DNA from: Gloeocapsopsis dulcis
GTDB lineage: Bacteria > Cyanobacteriota > Cyanobacteriia > Cyanobacteriales > Chroococcidiopsidaceae
Length of the DNA: 64,000 nucleotides
Direction of reading: 5' to 3'
Assembly: GCF_032163395.1 (NCBI RefSeq)
Contig: NZ_CP119968.1
Coordinates: forward strand, 2,217,501 to 2,281,500
The translations under genes and the position numbers were made by a program. The notes under the pieces were generated by a model. The model was not told the origin of the DNA. It did no database searches and saw only the letters and a program-made list of their open reading frames with translations. Shown one piece after another: positions 34,910 to 44,859 of the stretch; position 1 is the first letter of the stretch; each line of letters opens with the position of its first letter.

Positions 34910-36040
34910 ATGGCCCGCGACTACTACGAAATTTTAGGTGTTTCTCGTGACGCCGACAAAGAAGAAATCAAGCGCGCCTACCGGCGATTGGCCCGGAAGT
35001 ATCACCCTGATGTGAACAAAGAATCCGGAGCAGAGGAGCGCTTTAAAGAAATTAATCGGGCTTACGAAGTGCTTTCTGAACCCGAGACACGCGCTCGCTA
35101 CGATCGCTTTGGTGAAGCTGGGGTCGCCGGTGGAGTTGGAGTCGGAGGATTCCAAGATATGGGCGATATGGGCGGTTTTGCCGACTTGTTTGAAAGCTTC
35201 TTTAGCGGTTTTTCTGGGGCAGGACAACAAGCGCGATCGCGACGCAGCGGTCCTGTGCGCGGTGACGATCTGCGATTAGATCTCAAACTAGAGTTTCGCG
35301 AAGCCGTTTTCGGTGGGGAAAAAGAAATCCGCATTTCACACTTAGAAACCTGTGAAGTTTGTAGCGGTTCAGGTGCGAAACCTGGAACTCGACCGCGAAC
35401 CTGTTCGACGTGTAGTGGTTCCGGTCAAGTGCGGCGCGTGACACGTACGCCTTTTGGTAGTTTTACCCAAGTCTCAACTTGTCCTACGTGTAATGGCACA
35501 GGACAAATGATTGAAGAAAAGTGCGAAGCTTGCGAAGGTAACGGCGTACGACAAGTTACAAAGAAGCTGAAAATTACAATTCCTGCTGGAGTCGATAACG
35601 GAACGCGGTTGCGGATCTCTGGAGAAGGCGATGCTGGTCAGCGTAACGGTCCTGCAGGAGATTTGTACGTTTATTTGTTCGTCAATGAAGATGCAGAATT
35701 TCAACGCGAAGGCATCAATGTCCTGTCAGAGATTAAAATTAGCTATCTCCAAGCGATCTTAGGATGTCGGATACAAGTAAACACTGTAGATGGACCACAA
35801 GAGTTGTTAGTACCAGCAGGAACGCAACCCAATACGGTCATTACGCTAGAAAATCATGGTGTCCCGCGCCTAGGTAATCCGGTGAGTCGCGGAGATCATC
35901 TCATGACAATTTTGATCGACATTCCGACGAAGATTACTACTGAGGAGAGGGAATTACTAGAAAAATTAGCTAAAATTAAGGGCGATCGCACTGGTAAAGG
36001 CGGCTTAGAAGGATTTTTGGGAAATCTGTTCCAACGATGA
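34910..36040 (+). CDS. dnaJ: Co-chaperone DnaJ (Hsp40)
   Basis: 376 aa, a full type I DnaJ. J domain at residues 1-70 with the HPD motif ([12 protein letters not shown]), Gly-rich linker (about 75-110), and a zinc domain with four CxxCxGxG repeats ([32 protein letters not shown]; about 145-215), then the C-terminal substrate-binding beta-domains. It stimulates DnaK ATPase and delivers substrates. It follows dnaK by about 100 bases; its stop overlaps the start of the next gene by four bases. Confidence 0.97.
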   Translation: MARDYYEILGVSRDADKEEIKRAYRRLARKYHPDVNKESGAEERFKEINRAYEVLSEPETRARYDRFGEAGVAGGVGVGGFQDMGDMGGFADLFESFFSGFSGAGQQARSRRSGPVRGDDLRLDLKLEFREAVFGGEKEIRISHLETCEVCSGSGAKPGTRPRTCSTCSGSGQVRRVTRTPFGSFTQVSTCPTCNGTGQMIEEKCEACEGNGVRQVTKKLKITIPAGVDNGTRLRISGEGDAGQRNGPAGDLYVYLFVNEDAEFQREGINVLSEIKISYLQAILGCRIQVNTVDGPQELLVPAGTQPNTVITLENHGVPRLGNPVSRGDHLMTILIDIPTKITTEERELLEKLAKIKGDRTGKGGLEGFLGNLFQR

Positions 36041-36297
36041 ATCAAACGGCACTATCTCAACCTCACGCACAACTCGATTTGCGTGGTACTCCCTGTCCGC
36101 TAAATTTTGTGCGGACAAAACTTCGCTTGGAAAAAATGCCTATAGGGTCGCGCCTAGAAGTTTGGTTAGACCCTGGCGAACCAATTGAGCAGGTTCCTGA
36201 TAGTTTAACAATGGCAGGTTATCCCGTTGAACAAATTACGGAATGTAATGGCTACTTTTCCCTAATAGTACAGCGCCCAGGTGATGCAAATGCATGA
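36037..36297 (+). CDS. TusA-like sulfurtransferase-family protein
   Basis: An 86-aa SirA/TusA fold protein with the signature [22 protein letters not shown] including the conserved CP motif (Cys about residue 21). TusA family proteins carry or relay sulfur through that cysteine. Its ATG overlaps the dnaJ stop (ATGA), so it is translated from the dnaJ mRNA, and rsgA follows after about 95 bases. Whether it takes part in tRNA thiolation or another redox/sulfur step is not known. Confidence 0.87.
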   Translation: MNQTALSQPHAQLDLRGTPCPLNFVRTKLRLEKMPIGSRLEVWLDPGEPIEQVPDSLTMAGYPVEQITECNGYFSLIVQRPGDANA

Positions 36298-36391
36298 GAG
36301 CTTAGAGGTTGGAGATTAGGAATGAAGATTCTCTTCATACAACACCATTTTGCTTTTACAGCAAGATCTTCTGGTGGTACTTGATGATTGC

Positions 36392-37468
36392 ATGAGTAAG
36401 GAAGCTACTAGCAAAGCAGATGTAACATTAACGGGTACAGTACTAGCAGTCCAAGCTAACTACTATCAAGTCCGCCTAAACCCCTCACCTCTCGCCCCTC
36501 ATCCCTCATCCCTCCTTTTATGTACGCGGCGAGCACGACTCAAAAAGCTAGGACAGCAAGTTATGGTAGGCGATCGCGTGGAAATTGCCGAACCAGATTG
36601 GGCGGGCGGTAGAGGAGCGATCGCAGGTGTTTTACCGCGTAAATCTCAATTGGATCGTCCGCCAGTCGCAAATGCTGAACAAATTCTTTTGGTTTTTGCT
36701 TTAGAAGAACCACCATTAGATCCTTACCAACTTAGTCACTTTTTGGTTAAAGCTGAGTCTACAGGACTAGATGTCCGTTTGTGTTTGAACAAAAGCGATC
36801 TACTGACGATTGAACAACAGCAACAATGGCGCGATCGCCTAGAAAAATGGGGCTATCAGCCTGTGTTTGTCAGTATACGTCAGGGAAGTAGTATTTCTGA
36901 AGTACGAGATCTACTCAAACGGCGAATTTCTGCAGTGGCTGGACCTTCGGGTGTAGGAAAATCAAGTTTAATTAATGCTTTGATTCCAACAGTTAACCTG
37001 CGTATTGGTGAAGTTTCTGGTAAGCTTAGTCGCGGGCGTCATACGACTCGTCATGTAGAACTTTTCACATTACCTGATGGTGGATTACTCGCAGATACTC
37101 CTGGTTTCAATCAGCCAGATTTGAGTTGTCACCCACAAGAACTAGTCAATTATTTTCCCGAAGCACGACAGCGGCTAGCCCAACAAACTTGTCAATTTAG
37201 TGATTGTTTACATCGCGATGAGCCAAATTGTGCGGTGCGAGGTGATTGGGAACGATACGAGCATTATTTAGCTTTTCTCGAAGATGCGATCGCACGTCAA
37301 GAACAGATCAATCAGCAAGCCGATCCTGAATCAAGCTTGAAGCTGAAAACGAAGCGCGGTAAAAGTCAATACGAGCCAAAGCTAGAAACGAAATACCGAC
37401 GGCATTCGCGACGAACTGAACACCAAGCACTACAAAAATTGTATCAAGAAGCCGATGAGTCGCAGTAG
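36392..37468 (+). CDS. rsgA: Ribosome small-subunit GTPase RsgA
   Basis: About 358 aa, the circularly permuted GTPase that checks 30S maturation. N-terminal OB-fold (TGTVLAVQANYYQVRL ... LLCTRRARLKK ... VMVGDRVEI), G domain with permuted order: CLNKSDLL (G4), AVAGPSGVGKSSLINAL (G1), DTPGFNQPDL (G3), and a C-terminal zinc knuckle (CQFSDCLHRDEPNC). The ATG at 36392 is chosen over an upstream in-frame codon at 36350. A low-complexity insert (PSPLAPHPSSLL) interrupts the OB-fold. The C-terminal tail is basic. Confidence 0.94.
   Translation: MSKEATSKADVTLTGTVLAVQANYYQVRLNPSPLAPHPSSLLLCTRRARLKKLGQQVMVGDRVEIAEPDWAGGRGAIAGVLPRKSQLDRPPVANAEQILLVFALEEPPLDPYQLSHFLVKAESTGLDVRLCLNKSDLLTIEQQQQWRDRLEKWGYQPVFVSIRQGSSISEVRDLLKRRISAVAGPSGVGKSSLINALIPTVNLRIGEVSGKLSRGRHTTRHVELFTLPDGGLLADTPGFNQPDLSCHPQELVNYFPEARQRLAQQTCQFSDCLHRDEPNCAVRGDWERYEHYLAFLEDAIARQEQINQQADPESSLKLKTKRGKSQYEPKLETKYRRHSRRTEHQALQKLYQEADESQ
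36480..36516. repeat. In-frame CTC-rich insert in rsgA
   Basis: The segment ACCCCTCACC-TCTCGCCCCTC-ATCCCTCATCCCTCC resembles intergenic cyanobacterial short repeats and encodes PSPLAPHPSS inside the RsgA OB-fold. Similar CTC-rich units occur inside mutS2 and in intergenic sites in this window. Confidence 0.55.
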
Positions 37469-37594
37469 TTTAAAAGAGGTCAGGGGACAGGGAGTTGAAA
37501 AGACGGCGAGACTGAGGAGTCACAGTTTAGAATAAAGTTTAAGAATTATTGCTCAGCAGTTTTTTTGTTCCTAGTTTCATCATCTTGATAACTT

Positions 37595-37855
37595 ATGAGT
37601 CCTAACATTGAAATTTATACTTGGAGTAGATGCCCCTTTTGTATTCGTGCCAAGGCTTTACTCAAAGAAAAAGGTGTTGAGTTTACAGAATATGTGATTG
37701 ATGGCGATGAGGCAGCGCGATCGCTCATGGCAAAACGTGCTCATGGTAGACGTTCTGTTCCCCAGATTTTCATTAATGACAATCACATCGGTGGTTGTGA
37801 CGATTTGTACGAATTGGAATTTCAAGGCAAGCTCGATCAATTGCTAGCAGCGTAA
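37595..37855 (+). CDS. grxC: Glutaredoxin (GrxC type)
   Basis: An 86-aa dithiol glutaredoxin with the active site SRCPFCIRAK (CPFC), the TVP-like cis-Pro loop (RRSVPQIFINDNHIGG) and the GG motif for glutathione binding (GGCDDLYEL). It reduces protein disulfides and mixed disulfides with glutathione. It is followed seven bases later by gshB, so the glutathione user and the final glutathione biosynthetic gene form one operon. Confidence 0.94.
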   Translation: MSPNIEIYTWSRCPFCIRAKALLKEKGVEFTEYVIDGDEAARSLMAKRAHGRRSVPQIFINDNHIGGCDDLYELEFQGKLDQLLAA

Positions 37856-37862
37856 AACAGTT

Positions 37863-38825
37863 ATGAAACTTGCCTTTATCATCGATCCTATTACACGTCT
37901 CGATCCAGGACACGATACTAGCGTAGCCTTGATGGAAGCCGCACAAGTACTAGGTCATTCTGTTTGGGTCACTCAAGCAAACTGTTTAAGTGTTGTCGCC
38001 GGTAAAGCTTGGGCTATTTTAGAGCAAGTGCAGCTAAAACCTGTACAACACATCCAAGGGCGATGGGTAGCAGAAAATCCCTGGTTTGAATTGAGCAATC
38101 GCACCTTTGCGCCGTTAGAAAGTATGGATGCGGTCTTTATGCGTACCGATCCTCCTGTAACAGTTTCCTATCTTTATGCTACATACATTTTAGACTATAT
38201 CGATCCTGCCAAAACCTTAGTTATCAACGATCCTCAAGGAATTAGGGCAGCGAATGAAAAAATGTATGCTCTGCAATTCACTAACTGGATTCCAGAAACA
38301 ATTGTCAGTTCTGATAAACAATCAATTCGCAAGTTTGTTGAGAAACAAGGTGCTGCAATTCTCAAACCTTTGGGAAATAAAGCCGGAGAAGGAATTCTTT
38401 ATTTAGAGGCAGGCGATCGCAATTTTAACTCAATCGTTGAGTTGAGCACTTTGCAAGGAAGTGTCCCCGTGATGGTACAAACCTACTTAGCAGCTGCCAA
38501 AGAAGGAGATAAAAGAATTATTCTGCTGGATGGTAAACCTATTGGTGCACTCAATCGACTTTCTTCGGGTAATGAATTTCGCAACAACATGGCAGCAGGC
38601 GGTACTGTTGCTCAAATCGATATTACCGAGCAAGAGCGGCAAATGTGTGCTGATATTGCTAAAAAACTACACCAAGACGGTTTGTATTTTGTGGGAATTG
38701 ATGTCATTGGTGGTTATCTTACTGAAGTTAATGTGACAAGCCCAACAGGTATTCGAGAAATTGATCGCTTAGAAAGCGTTCGCTTAGGCGAACAAGTTAT
38801 CCAGTGGATAGAATTAAGAAATTAG
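37863..38825 (+). CDS. gshB: Glutathione synthetase
   Basis: 320 aa, an ATP-grasp enzyme joining glycine to gamma-glutamylcysteine. It has the N-terminal fold (MKLAFIIDPI), MRTDPPV, NDPQGIRAANEKMYALQF, the ATP-binding ILKPLGNKAGEGI and the C-terminal VTSPTGIREIDRL metal-binding region, all standard for bacterial GshB. Length matches the family. It is co-transcribed with grxC and ends at a strong terminator before the convergent ftsZ. Confidence 0.96.
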   Translation: MKLAFIIDPITRLDPGHDTSVALMEAAQVLGHSVWVTQANCLSVVAGKAWAILEQVQLKPVQHIQGRWVAENPWFELSNRTFAPLESMDAVFMRTDPPVTVSYLYATYILDYIDPAKTLVINDPQGIRAANEKMYALQFTNWIPETIVSSDKQSIRKFVEKQGAAILKPLGNKAGEGILYLEAGDRNFNSIVELSTLQGSVPVMVQTYLAAAKEGDKRIILLDGKPIGALNRLSSGNEFRNNMAAGGTVAQIDITEQERQMCADIAKKLHQDGLYFVGIDVIGGYLTEVNVTSPTGIREIDRLESVRLGEQVIQWIELRN

Positions 38826-38827
38826 AG

Positions 38828-38859
38828 GCGTAGACGATTTATCTGCGTCTACGCTTTTT
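38828..38859 (+). terminator. Rho-independent terminator of grxC-gshB
   Basis: Perfect 9-bp stem GCGTAGACG / CGTCTACGC with a 9-base loop followed by TTTTT. It lies three bases past the gshB stop and just before the ftsZ stop on the other strand; it may serve both convergent units. Confidence 0.88.
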
Positions 38860-38860
38860 G

Positions 38861-40129
38861 CTAAGAGCGAGGATTTCGTCTTCTTTGGAGAAACTCAGGA
38901 ATATCTAGCCCTGGTTTTTCTACAGTTTCTATCTCGATAGCAGGAGGAGGATTTGTTGGCGCTGCTTCTTTTTGCGGCTTTGAGATAACTTTTACACTAG
39001 ACTGCGGCTCTGCAGCAGCTTCTGTATTAAATCCTGTAGCAATTACTGTAATTCGTATTTCACCTTGTAGTCTTTCGTCAATAACTGCACCAAAAATAAT
39101 ATTAGCATTAGGGTCTACTACTTCATATATTGTCTCAGCAGCAGCATTGACTTCATGTAAGGTCAGATCGTAACCGCCAGTAATATTGAAAACGACACCC
39201 TTCGCTCCCTCAATTGAGGATTCGAGAAGAGGAGAAGAAATCGCCGCATTTGCTGCTTCTCTGGCACGAGATTTGCCAGAACCAATACCAATACCCATCA
39301 ATGCTGAACCTGCATCTGCCATAATTGCTCGGACATCCGCAAAGTCAACATTAACTAATCCTGGAATAGTAATAATGTCAGAAATGCCTTGCACCCCTTG
39401 ACGCAGAATATCATCAGCTATCCGGAAAGCTTCTTGTACAGGTGTTTGCTCAGAGATCACAGATAGCAGTTTGTCATTGGGGATCACAATAAGCGTATCC
39501 ACTCGACTTTGAAGTGCTTCAATACCTTGTTCAGCTTGAGATGTGCGTCGCCGTCCCTCAAACATAAACGGACGAGTAATAACCCCTACTGTCAGTGCGC
39601 CTAATTCTTTGGCAATTTCTGCAACAATCGGTGCTGCACCAGTACCTGTACCACCGCCCATGCCCGCCGTGATAAAAACAAGATCTGCATTTTCTAGAGC
39701 CGCAGCAATTTCCTCACGCGATTCTTCAGCTGCTTTTTGACCGATCGCCGGATTACCACCAGCACCAAGTCCACGCGTTAGCTTCTGTCCAAGTTGCAAC
39801 CGACGAGTTGCTGAGGTGTTTGTTAAAGCTTGAGCATCTGTGTTGATTGACCAGAATTCAATACCACTTACTTCACTGGCAATCATTCTATTAACAGCAT
39901 TACCACCGCCACCACCAACTCCAATAACTTTGATATTAGCTACTCGACCTGGCACAATATCATCTATTTGGTCGTCATGCTCAGGTATTCCTTTGGAGTC
40001 ATAATTTTGCCCGAAGTGAATCCCAGAGGAGTTAAAGGGATTATTAGAGTTGACACTCAGCGAGTACCCTGGTTGTCCTGGAGATTGTGAGCTTTTTTCA
40101 GTAGGCTCTCTTTTATTATTAAGCACCAT
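38861..40129 (-). CDS. ftsZ: Cell division protein FtsZ
   Basis: About 422 aa, the tubulin-like GTPase of the division ring. GTPase domain residues about 60-240: [38 protein letters not shown] (tubulin signature), T7 loop [15 protein letters not shown]. The N-terminus is extended (about 50 residues) as in other cyanobacteria, with [10 protein letters not shown]. The C-terminal peptide is [13 protein letters not shown]. The ATG at 40129 (MVLNNKR) is preferred over the TTG at 40141. ftsQ lies upstream on the same strand but separated by about 1 kb. Confidence 0.96.
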   Translation of the reverse strand: MVLNNKREPTEKSSQSPGQPGYSLSVNSNNPFNSSGIHFGQNYDSKGIPEHDDQIDDIVPGRVANIKVIGVGGGGGNAVNRMIASEVSGIEFWSINTDAQALTNTSATRRLQLGQKLTRGLGAGGNPAIGQKAAEESREEIAAALENADLVFITAGMGGGTGTGAAPIVAEIAKELGALTVGVITRPFMFEGRRRTSQAEQGIEALQSRVDTLIVIPNDKLLSVISEQTPVQEAFRIADDILRQGVQGISDIITIPGLVNVDFADVRAIMADAGSALMGIGIGSGKSRAREAANAAISSPLLESSIEGAKGVVFNITGGYDLTLHEVNAAAETIYEVVDPNANIIFGAVIDERLQGEIRITVIATGFNTEAAAEPQSSVKVISKPQKEAAPTNPPPAIEIETVEKPGLDIPEFLQRRRNPRS

Positions 40130-41142
40130 TGGCGTGAACAAGGTTATATAAACAACTTTTTATGTGATTTGGTTTAGAGTCTACTATAGGTTGACCTTCC
40201 TGGACTCTATAATTTCTCTTCGGTATGACTGCAAGCTTCGTAACGTCAGAAAATTACCATTGTCATTGGCTTAAATAGAGTGAATAAGGTAGTAGATTAA
40301 TGTAGTTTTTCTTAAAGTTAAAGGATTTAATTGGTACTCGTACACGGTTTGAGATGTTAATGTAGGCGTAGTGCTGATTTTGTTGGTAATTTTCCTAACA
40401 AACTTTATAATATGAGGTCTGCTAGCAAATAGCAAACTGAATTGCCAAAGAGCCTGAGCCAGTAGATTAAGTTTAGGTAATTGGTTTTGTTGAACGTAAT
40501 TAATAGAATTAATAATATTCACTCTCGACTATTTACTCCTCACAAAGTGTAGCTTCTATAGTTTAGGTACTGCGATCGCCTTAATATGTACTCTTAGACC
40601 CTATTTATTAAGTTTGGGTTAAGCTGGCGAGGTTTTGATTAGGCTTCTAGCAATACTTGTCATACAATCAACCCAGGTTTGAGGCACATCTTGCTTGTAT
40701 TGCTATGTATTTAGCCACATTGCTTTAGCTTTGTGTTTGCCACTCCTATAAATTTGCACACCTGAATTTTGCTACTAACTAATTAGGAAACCTTTTCTCT
40801 AAGAGATAGCCTACACTATACTCCTTGTCACTAAACCTGAAAAATATATAAGTGCATCTGAGCTACCTTAACTATTGGTATACCACGACTTCATTTTGTT
40901 TTGAACAGATTTTAATTGTACTGATAATTTTGACAACTGCAAAACTCTTTTGGCAATTTACTGTGGGCTATTTCCAAGAGATTTAGCAATACAAACTTGA
41001 GAGTTGTACTAAGTAATAAATCACATGGATGTTTTATTTGTAGCAAACAAAAACTTATTGTTTTTTCTGTGAAAGTTTAAGGGGATGTGTTGACAATATG
41101 ACACCAAAGTTAGTCCTATAGCGTATCAGGATTAACCGTTTT
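40130..41142. other. Long ftsQ-ftsZ intergenic region
   Basis: About 1 kb of AT-rich sequence without a convincing gene. Features: an inverted repeat TAGAGTC (40175-40181) / GACTCTA (40203-40209) about 50 bases upstream of ftsZ on the minus strand, and AGCAATAC (40649-40656) / GTATTGCT (40697-40704). Adjacent placement suggests a separate ftsZ promoter region with regulatory sites. A frame at 40271-40522 was judged not protein-like. Confidence 0.5.
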
Positions 41143-41952
41143 TTACTGGTTCATTTGTACTGCTGGAGCGTCAGGATTAGAGAGATCGATGTAAGCAATT
41201 TGACTAAGATTTAATTGCTGGGGAAATTGCCGCATTTGATCGAGGACGTGTAGTTGTTGAGTTAATCTTGTACTATACGCACCAAGATGTACAATACCTA
41301 ATTCGGTTTTGAGAATAATATTGGTTGGATCTTGGCAGTCAATTTCAGATATCTTAACTGGGCTACGACTAACACTTCGATATATTGAAGACCAATAAGA
41401 ATGATAGCGTTCCCACGGACCAACAACTTTTAATTGAGGTAGTTCTAAATTTGAAGATTGAGTAGCATAGGTTTGAAAAGGAATCCATACCCCATCTGCA
41501 TCTACAAAACCCATATTGGCTTGCACATCCGTTGTGACAGCTTGGGGTGGTCTAATGTAGGCGATCGCAACAGGAATTCTTTCTTTAATAACCACTCGTA
41601 GCCCTGGGGGAAATAATGCGCGGGTGACAGTCGCAGCAGCGATCGTTGGTTGAGACTCCAAAGAGTGTGCGATCGCCTCAGGTTGAATTCGCAGCAATGA
41701 CTGTGGATAAGAGACTGGTAGTAATGACTTAATTGCGGGTGTCGCCAGAAGTTGGTTTCCTTCAATTGTGACTTGGCTAGGCTCTTGTAGTACCCAAATA
41801 GGTTGAGTCGTCGCCCAAACTAAACCGCCCAACATTCCACCTACTGCTAAGGTTTGCCATGCAGCCTGTAACATTTTGAGGCGTCTGTGAGTACGCAACA
41901 TTTTTCGTCTTTGCTCTAAATCTGAGCGCGAAACTGATTCGATGCTGGTCAT
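41143..41952 (-). CDS. ftsQ: Cell division protein FtsQ
   Basis: About 269 aa. A short cytoplasmic N-terminus (RSDLEQRRKMLRTHRRLKML), one transmembrane helix (AWQTLAVGGMLGGLVWAT, about residues 33-50), a POTRA domain (VTIEGNQLLATPAIKSLLP ... LLRIQPEAIAHSLES) and the FtsQ/DivIB beta-domain (FVDADGVWIPF). It bridges early and late divisome proteins. The ATG at 41952 (MTSIESVSRSD) is chosen; the 41979 codon would add nine residues. murB/murC, often upstream, are not here; aroC is divergent. Confidence 0.9.
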   Translation of the reverse strand: MTSIESVSRSDLEQRRKMLRTHRRLKMLQAAWQTLAVGGMLGGLVWATTQPIWVLQEPSQVTIEGNQLLATPAIKSLLPVSYPQSLLRIQPEAIAHSLESQPTIAAATVTRALFPPGLRVVIKERIPVAIAYIRPPQAVTTDVQANMGFVDADGVWIPFQTYATQSSNLELPQLKVVGPWERYHSYWSSIYRSVSRSPVKISEIDCQDPTNIILKTELGIVHLGAYSTRLTQQLHVLDQMRQFPQQLNLSQIAYIDLSNPDAPAVQMNQ

Positions 41953-42384
41953 CCTAACTAATAACAGATGTTTTACCAAAAAATAACTTAATTTGTCTCA
42001 ATTTGCTCATTCCATGCTTGGATATTTTAGAGCTTGGCTGAAGCTGTACAAAGTTAACAGTAAGAGTGAGGCACTGTACAAAAACACAGTATTTATCACA
42101 ACTAACGATGTGATTGACGTGATTATTGTGCCTTGAGTACCACTCTTATGGCAGGTAAGTGTAACGTAGCTACAGTAGAACTACCGAATTTCATTTACTA
42201 CCACCGTAGATTATTCAGTAATTTTGCTGAATTTAGCTATATCCTAGTCTGGCAAACACCCCAGGATAGTGCAGAAGCCCAGACAAATGTCCTAATGTCA
42301 TAACACCTGTTAGTAGGAATCTAAAGCAAGCAGTAGAATCTTGATATCTTTAAGTTTGATAAAAACATCATTAACCCCAATACT
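41953..42384. other. Divergent ftsQ/aroC intergenic region
   Basis: About 430 bases holding both promoters. No gene, repeat array or strong hairpin was seen. Confidence 0.45.
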
Positions 42385-43473
42385 ATGGGTAATACTTTTG
42401 GGCACTTATTTCGGGTAACGACTTTTGGCGAATCTCACGGTGGTGGCGTTGGGGTGGTTATTGATGGTTGTCCACCACGCTTAGAAATTTCTCCTGCAGA
42501 AATTCAACAAGAACTAGATCGCAGGCGTCCAGGTCAAAGTAAAATTACGACGCCACGCAAAGAAGCTGATATATGCGAGATCCTATCAGGGGTATTTGAA
42601 GGGAAAACCTTGGGAACTCCAATTGCAATTGTGGTTCGCAACAAAGACACTCGCCCGCAAGACTATGATGAAATGGCACAAAAATACCGTCCATCACACG
42701 CAGATGCGACTTATGATGCCAAATATGGCGTTCGGAACTGGCAAGGTGGCGGAAGATCCTCTGCACGCGAAACAATTGGGAGAGTAGCAGCAGGGGCGAT
42801 CGCCAAAAAAATTCTGTTCGCGGTGGCTGGTGTCGAAATTATTGGTTATGTCAAACGAATTAAAGATTTAGAAGGCGTTATCGATCCCAACACTGTCACC
42901 AGCGCGCAAGTTGAAAGTAATATTGTCCGCTGTCCTGACGCTGAATGTGCTGAACGCATGATTGAACATATTGAACAAATCGGACGTCAGGGGGATTCGA
43001 TTGGTGGTGTCGTTGAATGCGTAGCGCGGAATGTACCCAAAGGCTTAGGAGAACCTGTTTTTGACAAATTGGAAGCCGATATTGCTAAAGGTGTGATGTC
43101 TCTACCAGCGTCTAAAGGTTTTGAAATTGGTTCTGGCTTTGCAGGTACGTTACTGACTGGTAGCGAACACAATGATGAATTCTACACGAATGAAAGTGGA
43201 GAAATTCGTACAGTAACTAATCGTTCGGGTGGCATTCAGGGAGGAATTTCTAACGGAGAAAATATTGTTTTGCGCGTGGCATTTAAACCAACGGCAACAA
43301 TTCGCAAGGAACAACGTACAGTTACTCGTGAAGGGGAAGAAACATTACTAGCCGCCAAAGGAAGACACGATCCATGTGTGTTACCCCGTGCTGTACCTAT
43401 GGTAGAAGCAATGGTAGCTTTAGTACTGTGCGATCACCTACTGCGGCATCAAGGACAGTGCGGAGTGTTATAG
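42385..43473 (+). CDS. aroC: Chorismate synthase
   Basis: A 362-aa enzyme that converts EPSP to chorismate with reduced FMN, the last common step to aromatic amino acids, quinones and folate. Signature regions: [64 protein letters not shown] and [18 protein letters not shown]. Length is standard. The stop codon overlaps a palindrome (ATAGCGATCGCTAT) built on a HIP1 octamer. Confidence 0.97.
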   Translation: MGNTFGHLFRVTTFGESHGGGVGVVIDGCPPRLEISPAEIQQELDRRRPGQSKITTPRKEADICEILSGVFEGKTLGTPIAIVVRNKDTRPQDYDEMAQKYRPSHADATYDAKYGVRNWQGGGRSSARETIGRVAAGAIAKKILFAVAGVEIIGYVKRIKDLEGVIDPNTVTSAQVESNIVRCPDAECAERMIEHIEQIGRQGDSIGGVVECVARNVPKGLGEPVFDKLEADIAKGVMSLPASKGFEIGSGFAGTLLTGSEHNDEFYTNESGEIRTVTNRSGGIQGGISNGENIVLRVAFKPTATIRKEQRTVTREGEETLLAAKGRHDPCVLPRAVPMVEAMVALVLCDHLLRHQGQCGVL

Positions 43474-43608
43474 CGATCGCTATTCAAAAATAACCCAAAT
43501 TGGAATCGAACTTATCATGCAATAAACATCAAACACGAACATCTGAAACCGGGCAAGCGTCTGAAAGATAGTTAATATAGCACTGGGCAAAGTGTGAGTT
43601 CAGGCAGA

Positions 43609-44517
43609 ATGGTCATTGATAAACTAGATTTTATTCTCTATGCACAGCACGGTTGGGCTGATACAGGTAAGGCGATCGCATCATTAGCACATCGCTTGGC
43701 AACTCCGAAAACACTTATCGTTGCCCCAAACTTGGGCTTTGTTAATACTTGGTTGCAAATTAATCCTTTAATTCAAGCAGTAGAACAAATTGCCATCGAA
43801 ACAAATGCGCGATATCCAGACACACCTATCCGCATTGTTGGTCATTCGATGGGAGGATTAATCTGGCTAGAAGTCCTCAATCGTCATCCCGAATGGTGGT
43901 CAAGAGTTGAATCATTAGTCCTCGTTGCCTCGCCTGTGGGAGGTGCAGACTTAGCAAGAGTGCTTGATCCCCTAAGTTTAGGAGTTGGTATTGCCCGCGA
44001 CTTAGGCAAAAATCGCCGAGGAATTGCGGAAGCGATCGCCAAAGAGATCCCCACGTTGATCATTGCCGGAGATTTTGATAACGGTAGCGATGGCACAATT
44101 CCAATAGGTTCGACAAAATTTCGCAATGCCCAGTTTGTTTTACTTCCTGGCTTATCTCACGCAATTATGCGTCACCACTCTGACGTAGCAACTGTTATTA
44201 AAGATTTTTGGACTAGCGAAAAAACACTAACTGATATTCCCGATCCTGATTTAACTGATATACTCATTCAGCGGTTGCAACTCGTTTCCGGTATCACAGA
44301 CGCGCATCATCGAGACTTTACTAAAGCCCAAGTTTGCTTCACTTTAGAAAATGGTATTTCTATATGCACATGGAAAAATCCATTAGGCATAGATCACGTC
44401 TTTGTCAGTTGTCCCGAAGGTAAATGTCTTTACAGTGGCTTTGTTGGTTGGCTGCACTCAGAAAATTTACGTCAAACTCTTCAAGAAATAGAACGAAAAT
44501 TCACTAAAAACTCTTAG
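43609..44517 (+). CDS. Alpha/beta-fold hydrolase
   Basis: About 302 aa. The nucleophile elbow GHSMGGLIWLEVL (about residue 84) with upstream VAPNLGFVNTWLQI and later DGTIPIGS and LPGLSHAIM gives Ser-Asp-His candidates, as in lipase/esterase-like hydrolases. A C-terminal extension of about 80 residues (DPDLTDILIQRLQLVSGI ... YSGFVGWLHSENLRQTL) has no domain I recognise. The ATG at 43609, with AGG eight bases upstream, is chosen over the GTG at 43594. No signal peptide. The substrate is unknown. Confidence 0.8.
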   Translation: MVIDKLDFILYAQHGWADTGKAIASLAHRLATPKTLIVAPNLGFVNTWLQINPLIQAVEQIAIETNARYPDTPIRIVGHSMGGLIWLEVLNRHPEWWSRVESLVLVASPVGGADLARVLDPLSLGVGIARDLGKNRRGIAEAIAKEIPTLIIAGDFDNGSDGTIPIGSTKFRNAQFVLLPGLSHAIMRHHSDVATVIKDFWTSEKTLTDIPDPDLTDILIQRLQLVSGITDAHHRDFTKAQVCFTLENGISICTWKNPLGIDHVFVSCPEGKCLYSGFVGWLHSENLRQTLQEIERKFTKNS

Positions 44518-44573
44518 CTAACCTCCCTCTAATCTCCGCACCTCTGTAGTTCGTTTATTATTTACTAGAATAA

Positions 44574-44828
44574 ATGGATTCTGTGACAATCTTAGGACTA
44601 ATAGCCGGAACATTAACAACAATTGCCTTCTTACCACAATTATTTAAAACATGGCAATCAAAATCAGCCAAAGATGTTTCTTTGGGGATGTTAATGATAT
44701 TTTCCACAGGCGTATTTTTGTGGTTAATTTATGGTATTTATCTTCAAGCTTTACCTATTATTCTTGCTAACTTAATTACACTGATTTTCAACTTAATAAT
44801 TTTAGGTCTTAAAATAAGATATAGATGA
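44574..44828 (+). CDS. SemiSWEET-type sugar transporter
   Basis: 84 aa with three predicted transmembrane helices (VTILGLIAGTLTTIAFLPQL, LGMLMIFSTGVFLWLIYGIY, ILANLITLIFNLIILGLKI). The PQ-loop motif FLPQLFKTWQSKSAKDVS is in the first helix and the length is right for one triple-helix bundle. SemiSWEETs dimerise to move sugars across the inner membrane without an energy input. It stands between the hydrolase and the radical SAM gene in the same orientation. The sugar is unknown. Confidence 0.9.
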   Translation: MDSVTILGLIAGTLTTIAFLPQLFKTWQSKSAKDVSLGMLMIFSTGVFLWLIYGIYLQALPIILANLITLIFNLIILGLKIRYR

Positions 44829-44859
44829 CTCAATAGTTAACTTAAGCTAATTAAAGCCT

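Noticed and set aside
40271-40522. 83-codon minus-strand frame between ftsQ and ftsZ
   Set aside because: Weak hydrophobic stretch only; no ribosome-binding site or family seen; likely chance in AT-rich DNA.
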